DNA of 15,039 nucleotides from CAYSHJ01 sp964589725 (GCA_964589725.1 CAZPUJ010000240.1:1-15039); one strand, 5' to 3'. Shown: positions 1-6,972, counted from the stretch's first letter. The notes: generated by a model from the letters alone, not told the origin. Program-made: numbers and translations.

Positions 1-194
1 GGTGGATCGAGCCGGGCTACACGGCGTCGCTCACGGTGCTCAACCTTTCGCGTCCGCACACGATTCGCCGGGAGGAGCTGTTCACGAAATGCGGTTGGTC
101 ACCGTTTGAGGATGTCACGTTCCCCGGCTCCGTCGAGGCGATCATGCTGCGTGGCGAATGGCACTCCGTGGCCCAGGCGGCTCGTCGTAGCTGA
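1..194 (+). CDS. pyrC: Dihydroorotase, C-terminal end (partial)
   Basis: The reading frame is open from base 3 to a TGA at 192-194 and gives 63 residues; the 5' part lies outside the window. The segment KCGWSPFED followed by TFPGSV and a final IMLRGEW strand matches the C-terminal end of dihydroorotases of the amidohydrolase superfamily, where KCGWSPFEG is a familiar stretch just before the last beta strands. The family cyclises N-carbamoyl-aspartate to dihydroorotate in pyrimidine synthesis, in the cytoplasm. The metal-binding residues are upstream and cannot be checked, so an allantoinase or hydantoinase relative is possible but less likely. The last four codons and the stop lie inside a long perfect inverted repeat shared with the convergent HEAT gene. 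Confidence 0.75.
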   Translation, partial: WIEPGYTASLTVLNLSRPHTIRREELFTKCGWSPFEDVTFPGSVEAIMLRGEWHSVAQAARRS

Positions 195-258
195 ATTCGC
201 CAGAATTCAGACGGTAGCCGACTGACTCACTGAATTCTGGCGAATTCAGCTACGACGA
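182..258. repeat. 29-bp perfect inverted repeat, likely bidirectional terminator
   Basis: Arms 182-210 and 230-258 are exact reverse complements around a 19-nt loop (211-229). The arms contain GAATTCGCCAGAATTC, itself a small dyad. The stop codons of both convergent genes (TGA 192-194 on +, TAG 250-252 on -) lie inside the arms. The position between convergent genes suits a terminator for both, although no U-run follows the stem. A 24-nt core recurs at 6937-6960 with one substitution, so this is a dispersed repeat and not only a local terminator. Confidence 0.85.
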
Positions 259-1326
259 CGAGCCGATCGCCTCGAGTGCCGACTGTGCGGCGGCGCGAAC
301 GGCCGGATACTTGTCCGTCGCGCGAGCTCTGATGGCTTCGCGGGCACGCTCGGCGGCGGGTCCGATCGAGGCGAGGGCTTCGAGCGCGGCGAGTCGCACG
401 CTGCCCCGGTCGTCTTGTAGTTGCTTGATCAGTGCAGGTACGGCCGCGGCACTGGCGGGGCCGATGTGACCGAGCGCTCGTGCGGTTGCTTCGCGCACAC
501 CCCAGTCTTTGTCATTGAAGAGTTCGATCAACTTGGGGACGGCTGCGGCGGCATTCGGACCGATTTGGCCAAGAGCTGTCGCACAGGCGGTTCGGACCGC
601 ACGGTCGATGTCTTCCAACTGCGCCGCCAGCGCGGGCACCGCAACCTTCGCGTCGGGACCAATCGCGCCCAACATTCGCGCGATCGATTCGCGAATGTCG
701 CTCTCAAAGTGATTCAACTGAGCGACCAGCTTCGGCACGAAAATTCGCGACAGCGAGCCGATCCTGTGAAGAGCCTCGGCGACGGCGTCGCGAACTCCTT
801 GGTCGCGATGGGCAGCCTGATCGACGATGGCCGGCAAGGCGTCTTTCGCCAACTGGCCGATGCCGCCAAGCGATCGCACCGCAACTTCGACGACGCGTGG
901 CTCGACGTCTTTCAGCCAGTTGGTGAGTGCAGGAATCACCTCGACCGCGCCGGGACCGATCCGGCCGAGAGCTTCAGCGACTCGCAGCTTCACGCTCACT
1001 TGCGGATCGTTCAATCGAGCGATCAGCGCCGGGACCGCCGGCCGCGCATCCTTGCCAAGCAACCCCAGTGCCTCCGCCGCTCCGGCCCGCTCCGTCGGCA
1101 CGTGGCTTTCCAGCCGAGCCAGCAACGGTGCGACGGCCGATGTGCCAACCGTTCGTAGCGACGCGGTGGCCGCTTCCACGATTTTCGGAACACCACACGC
1201 TCGCGCTTTCACCAACGCCAGTATGACACCGGCTCCGCTGGCCGAACCGAGAGCATTCGCCGCGTGCACACGCACCTTCGGCGGTAGCCAGGTTTGCGAA
1301 AGCACGATTCGCCAGATCAGACTCAT
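250..1326 (-). CDS. HEAT-repeat (PBS-lyase-like) protein
   Basis: This 358-residue protein is built almost entirely of HEAT repeats of about 37 residues, with the recurring pattern VPALIxxLxD, VRxAxAxALGxIGP and A. About eight units run from residue 60 to the end, with LGLLGKDA, GRIGPGA, GGIGQLA, HRIGSLS, GAIGPDA, GQIGPNA, GHIGPAS and ASIGPAA marking successive turns. HEAT arrays form right-handed alpha solenoids that bind proteins; no catalytic motif is visible. The ATG at 1326 is preferred because GAAGGA lies 8 nt upstream; an in-frame ATG at 1335 would put that motif directly against the start. There is no convincing signal peptide, though the first 10 residues are hydrophobic. The partner and role are unknown. 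The last two codons and the stop sit in the inverted repeat at 182-258. Confidence 0.88.
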   Translation of the reverse strand: MSLIWRIVLSQTWLPPKVRVHAANALGSASGAGVILALVKARACGVPKIVEAATASLRTVGTSAVAPLLARLESHVPTERAGAAEALGLLGKDARPAVPALIARLNDPQVSVKLRVAEALGRIGPGAVEVIPALTNWLKDVEPRVVEVAVRSLGGIGQLAKDALPAIVDQAAHRDQGVRDAVAEALHRIGSLSRIFVPKLVAQLNHFESDIRESIARMLGAIGPDAKVAVPALAAQLEDIDRAVRTACATALGQIGPNAAAAVPKLIELFNDKDWGVREATARALGHIGPASAAAVPALIKQLQDDRGSVRLAALEALASIGPAAERAREAIRARATDKYPAVRAAAQSALEAIGSSS

Positions 1327-1497
1327 CAGCCACATCCTTCGACCGCCGACGGCGATTCATTTTGGAGTTTCGTCGTTGGCGACCGAGCGGCACAATCGCC
1401 GGTCGCTGCCCGTTCGTCAACCGATGGCTGTCGCGCGATTTGGGCTACATCTTGCGACACGAGATAGCTACTTTGTGGGGTAGGCCGGATGTCTTTT

Positions 1498-1663
1498 AGA
1501 GTCTGCGGTTGTCAATTATGCGCGTCGTGCGCGCAATTGGTTCCCTCTCCCCCGCCGCGGGAGAGAGGGTTAGGGTGAGGGGCCGAACGGTCAAACGGCA
1601 TCTAAAGAGAGCCCCCTCACCCCGGCCCTCTCCCCCGATGCGGGGGAGAGGGAGCAAGGTTGC
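1498..1663. repeat. Composite palindromic repeat, copy 1 (CCCTCTCCC family)
   Basis: This lies in the 392-bp spacer between the divergent HEAT and methyltransferase genes. Modules in order are a GC-rich dyad around GCGCGTCGTGCGCGC, a hairpin CCCTCTCCC/GGAGAGAGGG, GGGTGAGGGG pairing across a linker with CCCCTCACCC, and a final hairpin CCCTCTCCC/GGGAGAGGG ending AGCAAGGTTGC. The copy at 6766-6926 matches from AGAGTC to GGTTGC apart from a different central linker. The rest of the spacer (1327-1497 and 1664-1718) holds nothing recognisable apart from the methyltransferase ribosome site. The repeat is open in the frame of the downstream gene and could be mistaken for an N-terminal extension. Confidence 0.9.
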
Positions 1664-1718
1664 GGGGGAAGCCCGCGTTAGGAAAGAGTTCGTTCCCTCG
1701 AATTACCGGAGCCTGCCG

Positions 1719-2510
1719 ATGTGCCCGTGGCGATGTGTTTCTCAGCGCGTGATGGGACTGCTCGTCCTTGCGGGTTGGCTGCCGGTTCTGGCCCGAAGTG
1801 ACCAGCCGAAGCCTGTCGACGATCCGACCTCGAACGGGCGTTACGAACTCCGCGAAGATCACGACCCGAATGGTATCGGCAAGTTTTATCTTGAGCGGGA
1901 GATCGCTCACGTGATGGGTTTCGGCCCGGGTGGGCAGGGAGCCGAATGGCTTGAACGGGCAGTCCGCGAGAAGGAAGAAAAGCTCTCGCTGCTGATCAAG
2001 TCATTGGACCTGAAGCCCGGTATGGTCGTCGCCGACATCGGTGCTGGCAGCGGAGTAATCAGCGTGTTGATGGCCGAAAAGATTCTCCCCGGTGGCCGAG
2101 TGCTGGCCGTCGACGTGCAGCAAGAAATGCTCGACCGCCTGCGCGATAACTTGAAAAAGTTGAAGATCACGAATGTCGAGCCGGTCAAAGGAGCCATCAA
2201 GTCCACGGGCCTCAAGCCGGCGTCCGTCGACCTGGCCATCATGGTCGACGTGTACCACGAACTGGAGTTCCCGTACGAGATGATGCTCGACATCTCGAAG
2301 TCCCTGAAGCCCGGCGGCCGTTGCGCGTTCGTGGAGTATCGGAAAGAAGACCCCGACGTCCCGATCAAGCTCGTCCACAAGATGACCCAGGAGCAGGTCA
2401 AGAAAGAAATGAACTTCCCGGAGTTTCACCTGAAGTGGACCAAAACCATCGGCGTCCTGCCGTGGCAGCACATCGTTGTCTTCGAGAAGCAGTCTAGCGC
2501 AGAGAGATGA
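1719..2510 (+). CDS. Exported class I SAM-dependent methyltransferase
   Basis: The protein has 263 residues from the ATG at 1719, which follows GGAG at 7 nt. The frame stays open upstream to a TTG at 1509, but those 70 codons translate the palindromic repeat, so they are excluded. Residues 1-27 look like a signal peptide: basic start, core MGLLVLAGWLPVLA, possible cleavage after ARS. A Rossmann methyltransferase domain follows, with motif I DIGAGSG at 106-112, the acidic motif II strand VLAVDVQ at 128-133, motif IV MVDVYHEL at 175-182 and the post-motif LKPGGRCAFVEY at 197-207. The stretch GREI-like EIAHVMGF at 61-68 with WLER at 77-80 resembles an exported methyltransferase type common in planctomycetes. 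The substrate is unknown. No operon partner is visible. Confidence 0.82.
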   Translation: MCPWRCVSQRVMGLLVLAGWLPVLARSDQPKPVDDPTSNGRYELREDHDPNGIGKFYLEREIAHVMGFGPGGQGAEWLERAVREKEEKLSLLIKSLDLKPGMVVADIGAGSGVISVLMAEKILPGGRVLAVDVQQEMLDRLRDNLKKLKITNVEPVKGAIKSTGLKPASVDLAIMVDVYHELEFPYEMMLDISKSLKPGGRCAFVEYRKEDPDVPIKLVHKMTQEQVKKEMNFPEFHLKWTKTIGVLPWQHIVVFEKQSSAER

Positions 2511-2530
2511 GCGGTTGAAACAAACCCCGC

Positions 2531-2545
2531 CACCCCGCCGGGGTG
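2531..2545 (+). terminator. Short GC hairpin after the methyltransferase
   Basis: CACCCC (2531-2536) pairs with GGGGTG (2540-2545) around a GCC loop, 20 bp after the methyltransferase stop codon. No T-run follows, so it is a weak terminator candidate. Confidence 0.4.
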
Positions 2546-2589
2546 CGAATTAGCTGACACTAACGAATTCCATCTATTTGTCTTGGTCC

Positions 2590-2610
2590 CCGTCCAGCTC
2601 GCCTGGATGG
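2590..2610 (+). repeat. Constant-loop hairpin, copy a
   Basis: The stem CCGTCCAG/CTGGATGG has seven Watson-Crick pairs and one G-T pair, around the loop CTCGC. Confidence 0.8.
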
Positions 2611-2657
2611 ATCCAAAGATGGAGTGCTAACACGGCAACAACTCGCCGCCGCAGACC

Positions 2658-2678
2658 CCATCCAGCTCGTCTGGATGG
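2658..2678 (+). repeat. Constant-loop hairpin, copy b
   Basis: The stem CCATCCAG/CTGGATGG is perfect over 8 bp, with loop CTCGT. It starts 68 bp after copy a, and the intervening sequence is unrelated to the next interval. Confidence 0.85.
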
Positions 2679-2721
2679 TGAAGCAGATTCTTTGGCGTTC
2701 GCCGCACCGTGATCGTTTTCA

Positions 2722-2742
2722 CCATCCGCACGAGGCGGATGG
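2722..2742 (-). repeat. Constant-loop hairpin, copy c (inverted)
   Basis: The stem CCATCCGC/GCGGATGG is perfect over 8 bp. The loop reads CTCGT on the - strand. Against copy b, two neighbouring stem pairs have changed on both arms, which keeps the pairing. Confidence 0.85.
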
Positions 2743-2791
2743 GGTTTGAGGACAGGGATGCTTGTTGCTCTATAGCTCACCATCGTTCGCT

Positions 2792-2812
2792 CCATCCAGG
2801 CAAGCTGGATGG
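2792..2812 (-). repeat. Constant-loop hairpin, copy d (inverted)
   Basis: The stem CCATCCAG/CTGGATGG is perfect over 8 bp. The loop reads CTTGC on the - strand, the same loop as the two copies at 11691 and 11780. Confidence 0.85.
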
Positions 2813-2866
2813 GGGCTGAAATCCTCGCACCTGGATTTCGTGAGTGTCAGTGAATTTGCAGCGACA

Positions 2867-3266
2867 GCAACCGGGTTTATCGCTTCGCTCAACCCCCGCT
2901 AATGGCGATGACTTCTTCAGAGTCCATGCACTCTGACCATAGTTGCAAGCCGCCATTCAAACAAGCCCCTCGCTGCCTCTCGCGAGACACGATCGTTCGA
3001 ACAATTTGATTCGAGATCGACCGCACGCAGCCGAAGACGGCAGGAACCTCACTTATTCGCCGCACTCACAAAGTGGCACCACCGGCTTGAAATCCTGAGC
3101 GTCTCAGGACATTTTGCCGACAACACACACATTCGTCGCACTCGGCCCAGACGTGCTAGCATGGCCGGATGGGGGAGCGTCGAGCGAGCTGAGCACAGGC
3201 GCTTGAACCCGAGGCCGTCAACTCGCTCCTCCGGAACGAGTCATGCCGTAGCACCAGGGAGAGATC
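2867..3266. other. Non-coding spacer upstream of the propeller gene
   Basis: I see no gene in these 400 bp. Two small dyads are present: GGGTT (2873-2877) with AACCC (2891-2895), enclosing TATCGCTTCGCTC, and a perfect stem TCCTGAG (3093-3099) with CTCAGGA (3103-3109) and loop CGT. The second is followed by CATTTTG and could act as a weak terminator. The last bases (3256-3263, AGGGAGAG) form the ribosome-binding site of the next gene. No promoter could be called with confidence. Confidence 0.5.
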
Positions 3267-4820
3267 ATGCGCCGCCATCGCCGGGTTCTTTTGGCTCTCC
3301 TCATCTTCATGACCTTGGTTAGCGTGGTTCTCCTCGTCTTCATGACCTTGGTTAGCGTCACTCGGACCGACGCAACTCCGCGGCTCAGGGCCTCCTGGAA
3401 GGAGAAGGATGCGCGGGTCGTCGTCTTCTCGCCCGACGGCCGGTCTCTGGTGTCGTCCGGTGCGGAGGGTTATCGGTTGCGGGATGCGGGCACAGGCCAG
3501 GTTCGGGCGGTCTTGAGCGCGCCCCCCACAATCCTGCTCAGCAAGCCGGTGTTCACGCCGGACAGCCGACTGCTCTTTGCCCAAGTGATGTCGGATCGTT
3601 CCCTGCCCTTGATTGTGCATAATGTCAAAGCTTGGGACGTGGCATCGGGTCAGCCCCGGGGCTCGTTCCCCGACGTCGCCGAGCACCTGGACGAAGGGAG
3701 CTTCGAGCTCTCCGAGGACGGCCGTTTGCTGGCTTTCGTGGACAACTCCGAGCGGCTGCCCGCGCAGGTGACGACGTCGAAGATACTCATCGAGCGCGGA
3801 CGTCACTTCGACATCTCGCGCAACACGAACCCCGGTCTGCCCCGCGTGAAGATCTGGGACATCCCGGCTTGGAAGGAGATCGCCGTGGTGGACGGCGGCC
3901 GACCCCTCTTCTTCTCCCCGGACGGTAAGATCCTTGCCACGGGCGACCGGAATTGGAGGACGCCGGTGGCCAAGCTCTGGGACACAAAGGGCGGTCGGCT
4001 CCGTTCGGAACTCAAGGACCGGACGCCGGGTCTCTGGCCCATCGTCTTCTCCCCCGACGGCCGGTTCGTGGCCTCGTGCGAGCACGGGGAGAAATCCCTC
4101 TGGGAGCTCACCGACGGCCGCAGGTGGGCGATTGAGACCGAGGGGACGGGCTTGTCTTCACGGGGGCCGGTGTTCAGCCCGGATGGCAAGCGACTCTTCC
4201 CGAATGGGCTCCCCTCTATGAACCCGCAGATCGGCCAACGGGAAGAGTATTACTGTTTCGACCTCACCACGCTGCCGCCGAGTCGGCTTGATCTGGGGCC
4301 CGGCGAAGTGATCATCTCTCCGGACGGGGGTCGATACGCCGCCGTTCAAGGGGAGAGGGGCACGGATAAACCCCGCGCCGTGGCGCTGCACGACCTGCCC
4401 TCGCTGCGCGAGAGCGGTCGCTTCGACGTGACGGGCTTGAGCGGGGCCGCGTTCTCCCCGGACGGCCGATGGCTCGTCCTCCTGACGGTTCGGAGCGAGG
4501 TGACCGCGCGACCAGTTCCGTGGAGCGCGACAATCAGGAGATGGCTCGCCCTCTTGGAGGGCCGGGACGAGCGTTTCGACCCCGGCTCGGAGACGCGATA
4601 CCTCTTGGAGATCCAGTTGCTCGACCCGGCCACGGCCCGCGTGCTGTTCACGATTCCGTCACCCGGGCAGACTTGGGGGAACTACGGTTGGAAGTTCTCC
4701 CCCGACGGAAAAACGCTGGCCGTTTATTACCGGACAGGGAGTCACATCTACGGGGAAGGTGATCCGGATCCCTCCGACCGGCCGATGAACGTCGAGATCT
4801 GGGAGATACCGCCTCGATGA
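3267..4820 (+). CDS. Membrane-anchored WD40-like beta-propeller protein
   Basis: This 517-residue protein has a basic N-terminus (MRRHRR) and a hydrophobic segment at 7-32, giving an uncleaved anchor or signal. The rest is WD40-like blades. SPDG or close variants occur near residues 55, 98 (TPDS), 149 (SEDG), 217, 262, 304, 351, 397 and 478, several ending in WD-type strands such as VKAWDV (120-125), VKIWDI (194-199), AKLWDT (235-240) and VEIWEI (509-514). About nine blades suggest one large propeller or an irregular pair. Such propellers are protein-binding scaffolds; no enzyme motif is visible. A strong ribosome site (AGGGAGAG) supports the ATG at 3267. Codon use looks G+C-richer than the LRR gene. 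The anchor contains an 11-residue tandem duplication. The partner and role are unknown. Confidence 0.82.
   Translation: MRRHRRVLLALLIFMTLVSVVLLVFMTLVSVTRTDATPRLRASWKEKDARVVVFSPDGRSLVSSGAEGYRLRDAGTGQVRAVLSAPPTILLSKPVFTPDSRLLFAQVMSDRSLPLIVHNVKAWDVASGQPRGSFPDVAEHLDEGSFELSEDGRLLAFVDNSERLPAQVTTSKILIERGRHFDISRNTNPGLPRVKIWDIPAWKEIAVVDGGRPLFFSPDGKILATGDRNWRTPVAKLWDTKGGRLRSELKDRTPGLWPIVFSPDGRFVASCEHGEKSLWELTDGRRWAIETEGTGLSSRGPVFSPDGKRLFPNGLPSMNPQIGQREEYYCFDLTTLPPSRLDLGPGEVIISPDGGRYAAVQGERGTDKPRAVALHDLPSLRESGRFDVTGLSGAAFSPDGRWLVLLTVRSEVTARPVPWSATIRRWLALLEGRDERFDPGSETRYLLEIQLLDPATARVLFTIPSPGQTWGNYGWKFSPDGKTLAVYYRTGSHIYGEGDPDPSDRPMNVEIWEIPPR
3297..3362 (+). repeat. 33-bp tandem duplication in the membrane anchor
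   Basis: Units 3297-3329 and 3330-3362 are identical over a 22-nt stretch (3304-3325 and 3337-3358) and encode LLIFMTLVSVV and LLVFMTLVSVT. The duplication lengthens the hydrophobic segment from about 13 to about 24 residues, enough to span a membrane. Confidence 0.9.
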
Positions 4821-4865
4821 CCTTCACCGGGCCGCCGAAGGCTTGTTCGTGTTCCGCTCGTTCCT

Positions 4866-4942
4866 CGAAGCTCCGCTTCGCGAGTCCAAAGCCGGTCGAA
4901 GTCAGGTCCGCCAACGACACCATCATTCGCGAAGCGGAGCTT
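4866..4942. repeat. Inverted repeat between convergent genes
   Basis: AAGCTCCGCTTCGCGA (4868-4883) is the exact reverse complement of 4927-4942, with a 43-nt spacer. It lies between the convergent propeller and sugar-kinase genes, where a bidirectional terminator would be expected. The remainder of this 165-bp spacer shows no gene. Confidence 0.7.
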
Positions 4943-4985
4943 GGGGACCAGCGGATCAGCCGCGCCGCATCACACAAACACGCAG

Positions 4986-6644
4986 TTACTTTGCCTCATA
5001 CAGCGGCGTCAGTCGATCGAGTGCCTTCTCGAACTGCGGGAGCAGTTTTTTGTAGAGCTTGGTGTGTTCGGCGGTCGGTTCGACGCGGTCGGTCAGTTGG
5101 ACGTATTGTGGCAGGAAGTCGTCAAGCGCGAGTGGTTCGCCGCCTTCACGGCGGCACATGAACCAGGCAAGGTAGGCGGCGCCGCGAGTCGCGGCTTCGT
5201 CGGCGTTTTGAGGTTTCGCGACGGGGACTCCGAACACGTCGGCGATGATCTTCGGCCACAGCGAATTCCGCGAGCCGCCACCGCTCACCACAATTTGATC
5301 AAGCGACTTCAAGCCCATTTCGCCAAAGCCGACTCGCAACGTCAGACCCGTGGCTTCGAGACTCGCGCGCGCGAACACTCCGGCCTTCAGCGCGGCTGCG
5401 TCGGAGACGATCTCGCCGTTCGCGCCGTGCTTGCGGTCGCGGAAACCAAGGAACGATGCAAACGCGCTCGGTTGTTTGAAGACACCCTCGCCCTTGTAGA
5501 ACGGCAAGGCCAGCAGGCCGTCGCAGCCGGGAGGAACTTTCTCGGCTTCGGCCGTCAGCCAGTTGCGGATGTCGTCTCTTGATGTGATTTGCGGGAGTGT
5601 CATGATTCCCGTCTCGCCGACTGGCCATCGACGCATGTCAGCCTGCGAAGTGTTCTGACCAAACGACTGCGCGCATTCGAGGAAGCAATCAACCAGTTCG
5701 TCGTACACGACACAGCCGCTGGTCATGCAGGTCATGAGGAGATGCCGGTTGTCGGCCGTGCGGAACGAATCGACCAAGCCGCGCTTCTTCAGCACCGGCT
5801 GGCTTCCGACGGCATTGAACACCACCGAATTCCCCAACGAAATCGACGCTCGCCCGTCCACGCAGCCGGACGCGACCATACCGATCGGTTGATCTCCTTC
5901 CGGAAACGAGACCGGCACTCCTTGCGGCAGGCCAAGCAGTTCCGCTCCGCGAGCATTCAGCCGACCGAGCACGTCGCCAGCGGCTCCGACTTTCGGCACT
6001 CGCTTGCGCAGCTCCCGATCAACGGTGTCGAGCTTTTTATTTCCGAACGACCCCTTACGATCCAACTGTCCGAACATGCCGCTCCCGTCGCCGGGACCGA
6101 CACCGAACTCATCGGTCAGTTCGAGCGTGACAAACGTGGACGGCACGCAGACTCGCTTGACCCCCTTCTTCCAGGCTTCGGGATGATGCGCCGCGAACCA
6201 GCGAATGCGAGACGCCGTCATCCGCGCAGCAATTGGCTCGCCCAGTTCTTTCGAGAGTTTCTTGCCCTCTTTCTCGCCGCGCGGGTCGTCCCACATGATT
6301 GCGCCGGACAGCAGTTTACCTTCGCCATCGAGCGCCGGCTGATTGTTCGCGTCGAGCACGACGAGCGCGTGCATGTGCCCGCCGATCCCGATGCCGACGA
6401 CCGAGTCGGCGTCGAAGTTCGTGACCTGGCGCAGCTCGGCCATGGCGACGGGAATCGCCTTGATCCAGTCGCGCGGGTCTTGTTCCTTCCAGTTTGGGTC
6501 GGCGAGGTCTTGGAGGTTGCCGTAACCTGCGCCGCCGAAGCCTTCCATATGGTTCTCGTGCGGGTTGAACAGCCCGACCGTCAGGCCGCCGGTTCCAAAA
6601 TCAAACGCCAACACTCGCGCGCGTGAATCGCTGCTGCCGATCAT
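4986..6644 (-). CDS. FGGY-family carbohydrate kinase, xylulokinase-like
   Basis: The protein has 552 residues from the ATG at 6644, which has GAGG 6 nt upstream; the frame also allows a TTG start at 6659, which is less likely. FGGY kinases transfer phosphate from ATP to sugars. The N-terminal ribonuclease-H-like fold starts with VLAFDFGTGGLTVGL (11-25), the phosphate-binding loop. GGHMHA at 88-93 corresponds to the GQMHG sugar contact of xylulokinases, and MWDDPRGE follows at 117-124. EGDQPIG at 249-255 holds the expected catalytic Asp (D251). The C-terminal half has SLGNS (269-273) and the ATP-site loop VVSGGGSRNSLWPKIIADVFGVPV at 452-475. Length is somewhat above the usual 480-520. The exact sugar cannot be read. 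It is transcribed alone, divergent from the SDR gene. Confidence 0.85.
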   Translation of the reverse strand: MIGSSDSRARVLAFDFGTGGLTVGLFNPHENHMEGFGGAGYGNLQDLADPNWKEQDPRDWIKAIPVAMAELRQVTNFDADSVVGIGIGGHMHALVVLDANNQPALDGEGKLLSGAIMWDDPRGEKEGKKLSKELGEPIAARMTASRIRWFAAHHPEAWKKGVKRVCVPSTFVTLELTDEFGVGPGDGSGMFGQLDRKGSFGNKKLDTVDRELRKRVPKVGAAGDVLGRLNARGAELLGLPQGVPVSFPEGDQPIGMVASGCVDGRASISLGNSVVFNAVGSQPVLKKRGLVDSFRTADNRHLLMTCMTSGCVVYDELVDCFLECAQSFGQNTSQADMRRWPVGETGIMTLPQITSRDDIRNWLTAEAEKVPPGCDGLLALPFYKGEGVFKQPSAFASFLGFRDRKHGANGEIVSDAAALKAGVFARASLEATGLTLRVGFGEMGLKSLDQIVVSGGGSRNSLWPKIIADVFGVPVAKPQNADEAATRGAAYLAWFMCRREGGEPLALDDFLPQYVQLTDRVEPTAEHTKLYKKLLPQFEKALDRLTPLYEAK

Positions 6645-6685
6645 GAGTTGCCTCGTCAATGAAAGCCGTCAGAGGTCGTAGCGAC

Positions 6686-6699
6686 GGGGTCGGAACCCC
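6686..6699. repeat. Small GGGGT/ACCCC dyad upstream of the sugar kinase
   Basis: GGGGT (6686-6690) pairs with ACCCC (6695-6699) around CGGA, in the leader of the kinase gene and next to GGTCGTAGCGACGGGG. It may be part of another dispersed repeat. Only one copy is in the window. Confidence 0.3.
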
Positions 6700-6765
6700 T
6701 TCTCGGATGTTAGCCGCGGCTCGGAGGATGGGACAGCTTTGGAGCACGGCGACTCGTCGCAGTTA

Positions 6766-6926
6766 AGAGTCTTCGGTTGCAATTTATGCGCGCCGTGCGC
6801 GCAATTTGTCCCCTCTCCCCTGCCGCGGGGGAGAGGGATAGGGTGAGGGGCCGAGCGCTCCACCGGCCCACGAACCCCCTCACCCCAACCCTCTCCCCCG
6901 ATGCGGGGGAGAGGGAGCAAGGTTGC
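6766..6926. repeat. Composite palindromic repeat, copy 2 (CCCTCTCCC family)
   Basis: This has the same module order as 1498-1663: a GC dyad GCGCGCCGTGCGCGC, then CCCTCTCCC/GGGAGAGGG, GGGTGAGGGG with CCCCTCACCC, and a final CCCTCTCCC/GGGAGAGGG ending AGCAAGGTTGC. Only the linker between the second pair differs clearly. It fills half of the 328-bp spacer (6645-6972) between the divergent kinase and SDR genes. The rest of that spacer holds the 6686 dyad and the GAATTC repeat at 6937, with no gene. Confidence 0.9.
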
Positions 6927-6936
6927 AATCGACGTG

Positions 6937-6960
6937 CTGAATTCTGGCGAATTGAGCTAC
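6937..6960 (-). repeat. GAATTC-type dispersed repeat, second copy
   Basis: The 24-nt core shared with 182-258 recurs here with one substitution (GAATTGAGC for GAATTCAGC). It sits 10 bp after composite repeat copy 2 and 12 bp before the SDR start codon, so it forms most of that gene's leader. Confidence 0.85.
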
Positions 6961-6972
6961 CATGGGGACGCT

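Larger units (their letters stand above)
2548..2856. mobile_element. 309-bp MITE-like element with terminal inverted repeats and four hairpins
   Basis: The 25-nt ends 2548-2572 and 2832-2856 are imperfect inverted repeats: 21 of 25 positions match, including an exact CTGACACT core. Between them lie four 21-bp hairpins at 2590, 2658, 2722 and 2792. The first two have the loop on the + strand and the last two on the - strand, so the whole unit is roughly mirror-symmetric. No convincing gene lies inside; a 73-codon open frame on the - strand only translates the hairpins. Size, ends and lack of a gene resemble a MITE or a composite REP-like unit. No target-site duplication was identified, so mobility is inferred. 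Confidence 0.6.

Noticed and set aside
421..1483. Several long open frames on the + strand opposite the HEAT gene
   Set aside because: They are antisense shadows of a G+C-rich repeat protein; they show no domain and the HEAT frame explains the sequence.
2574..2795. 73-codon open frame on the - strand
   Set aside because: It translates the four hairpins and their spacers, has no ribosome site, and its composition follows the repeats.
2590..2812. CRISPR-like array: four ~21-bp repeats with unique spacers of 43-49 bp
   Set aside because: Repeat orientation flips halfway, stem sequence varies by paired changes, there is no leader, and no cas gene is in the window. A hairpin element fits better.
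5589..6626. 345-codon open frame on the + strand opposite the sugar kinase
   Set aside because: The kinase on the - strand has intact family motifs throughout; the opposite frame has none.
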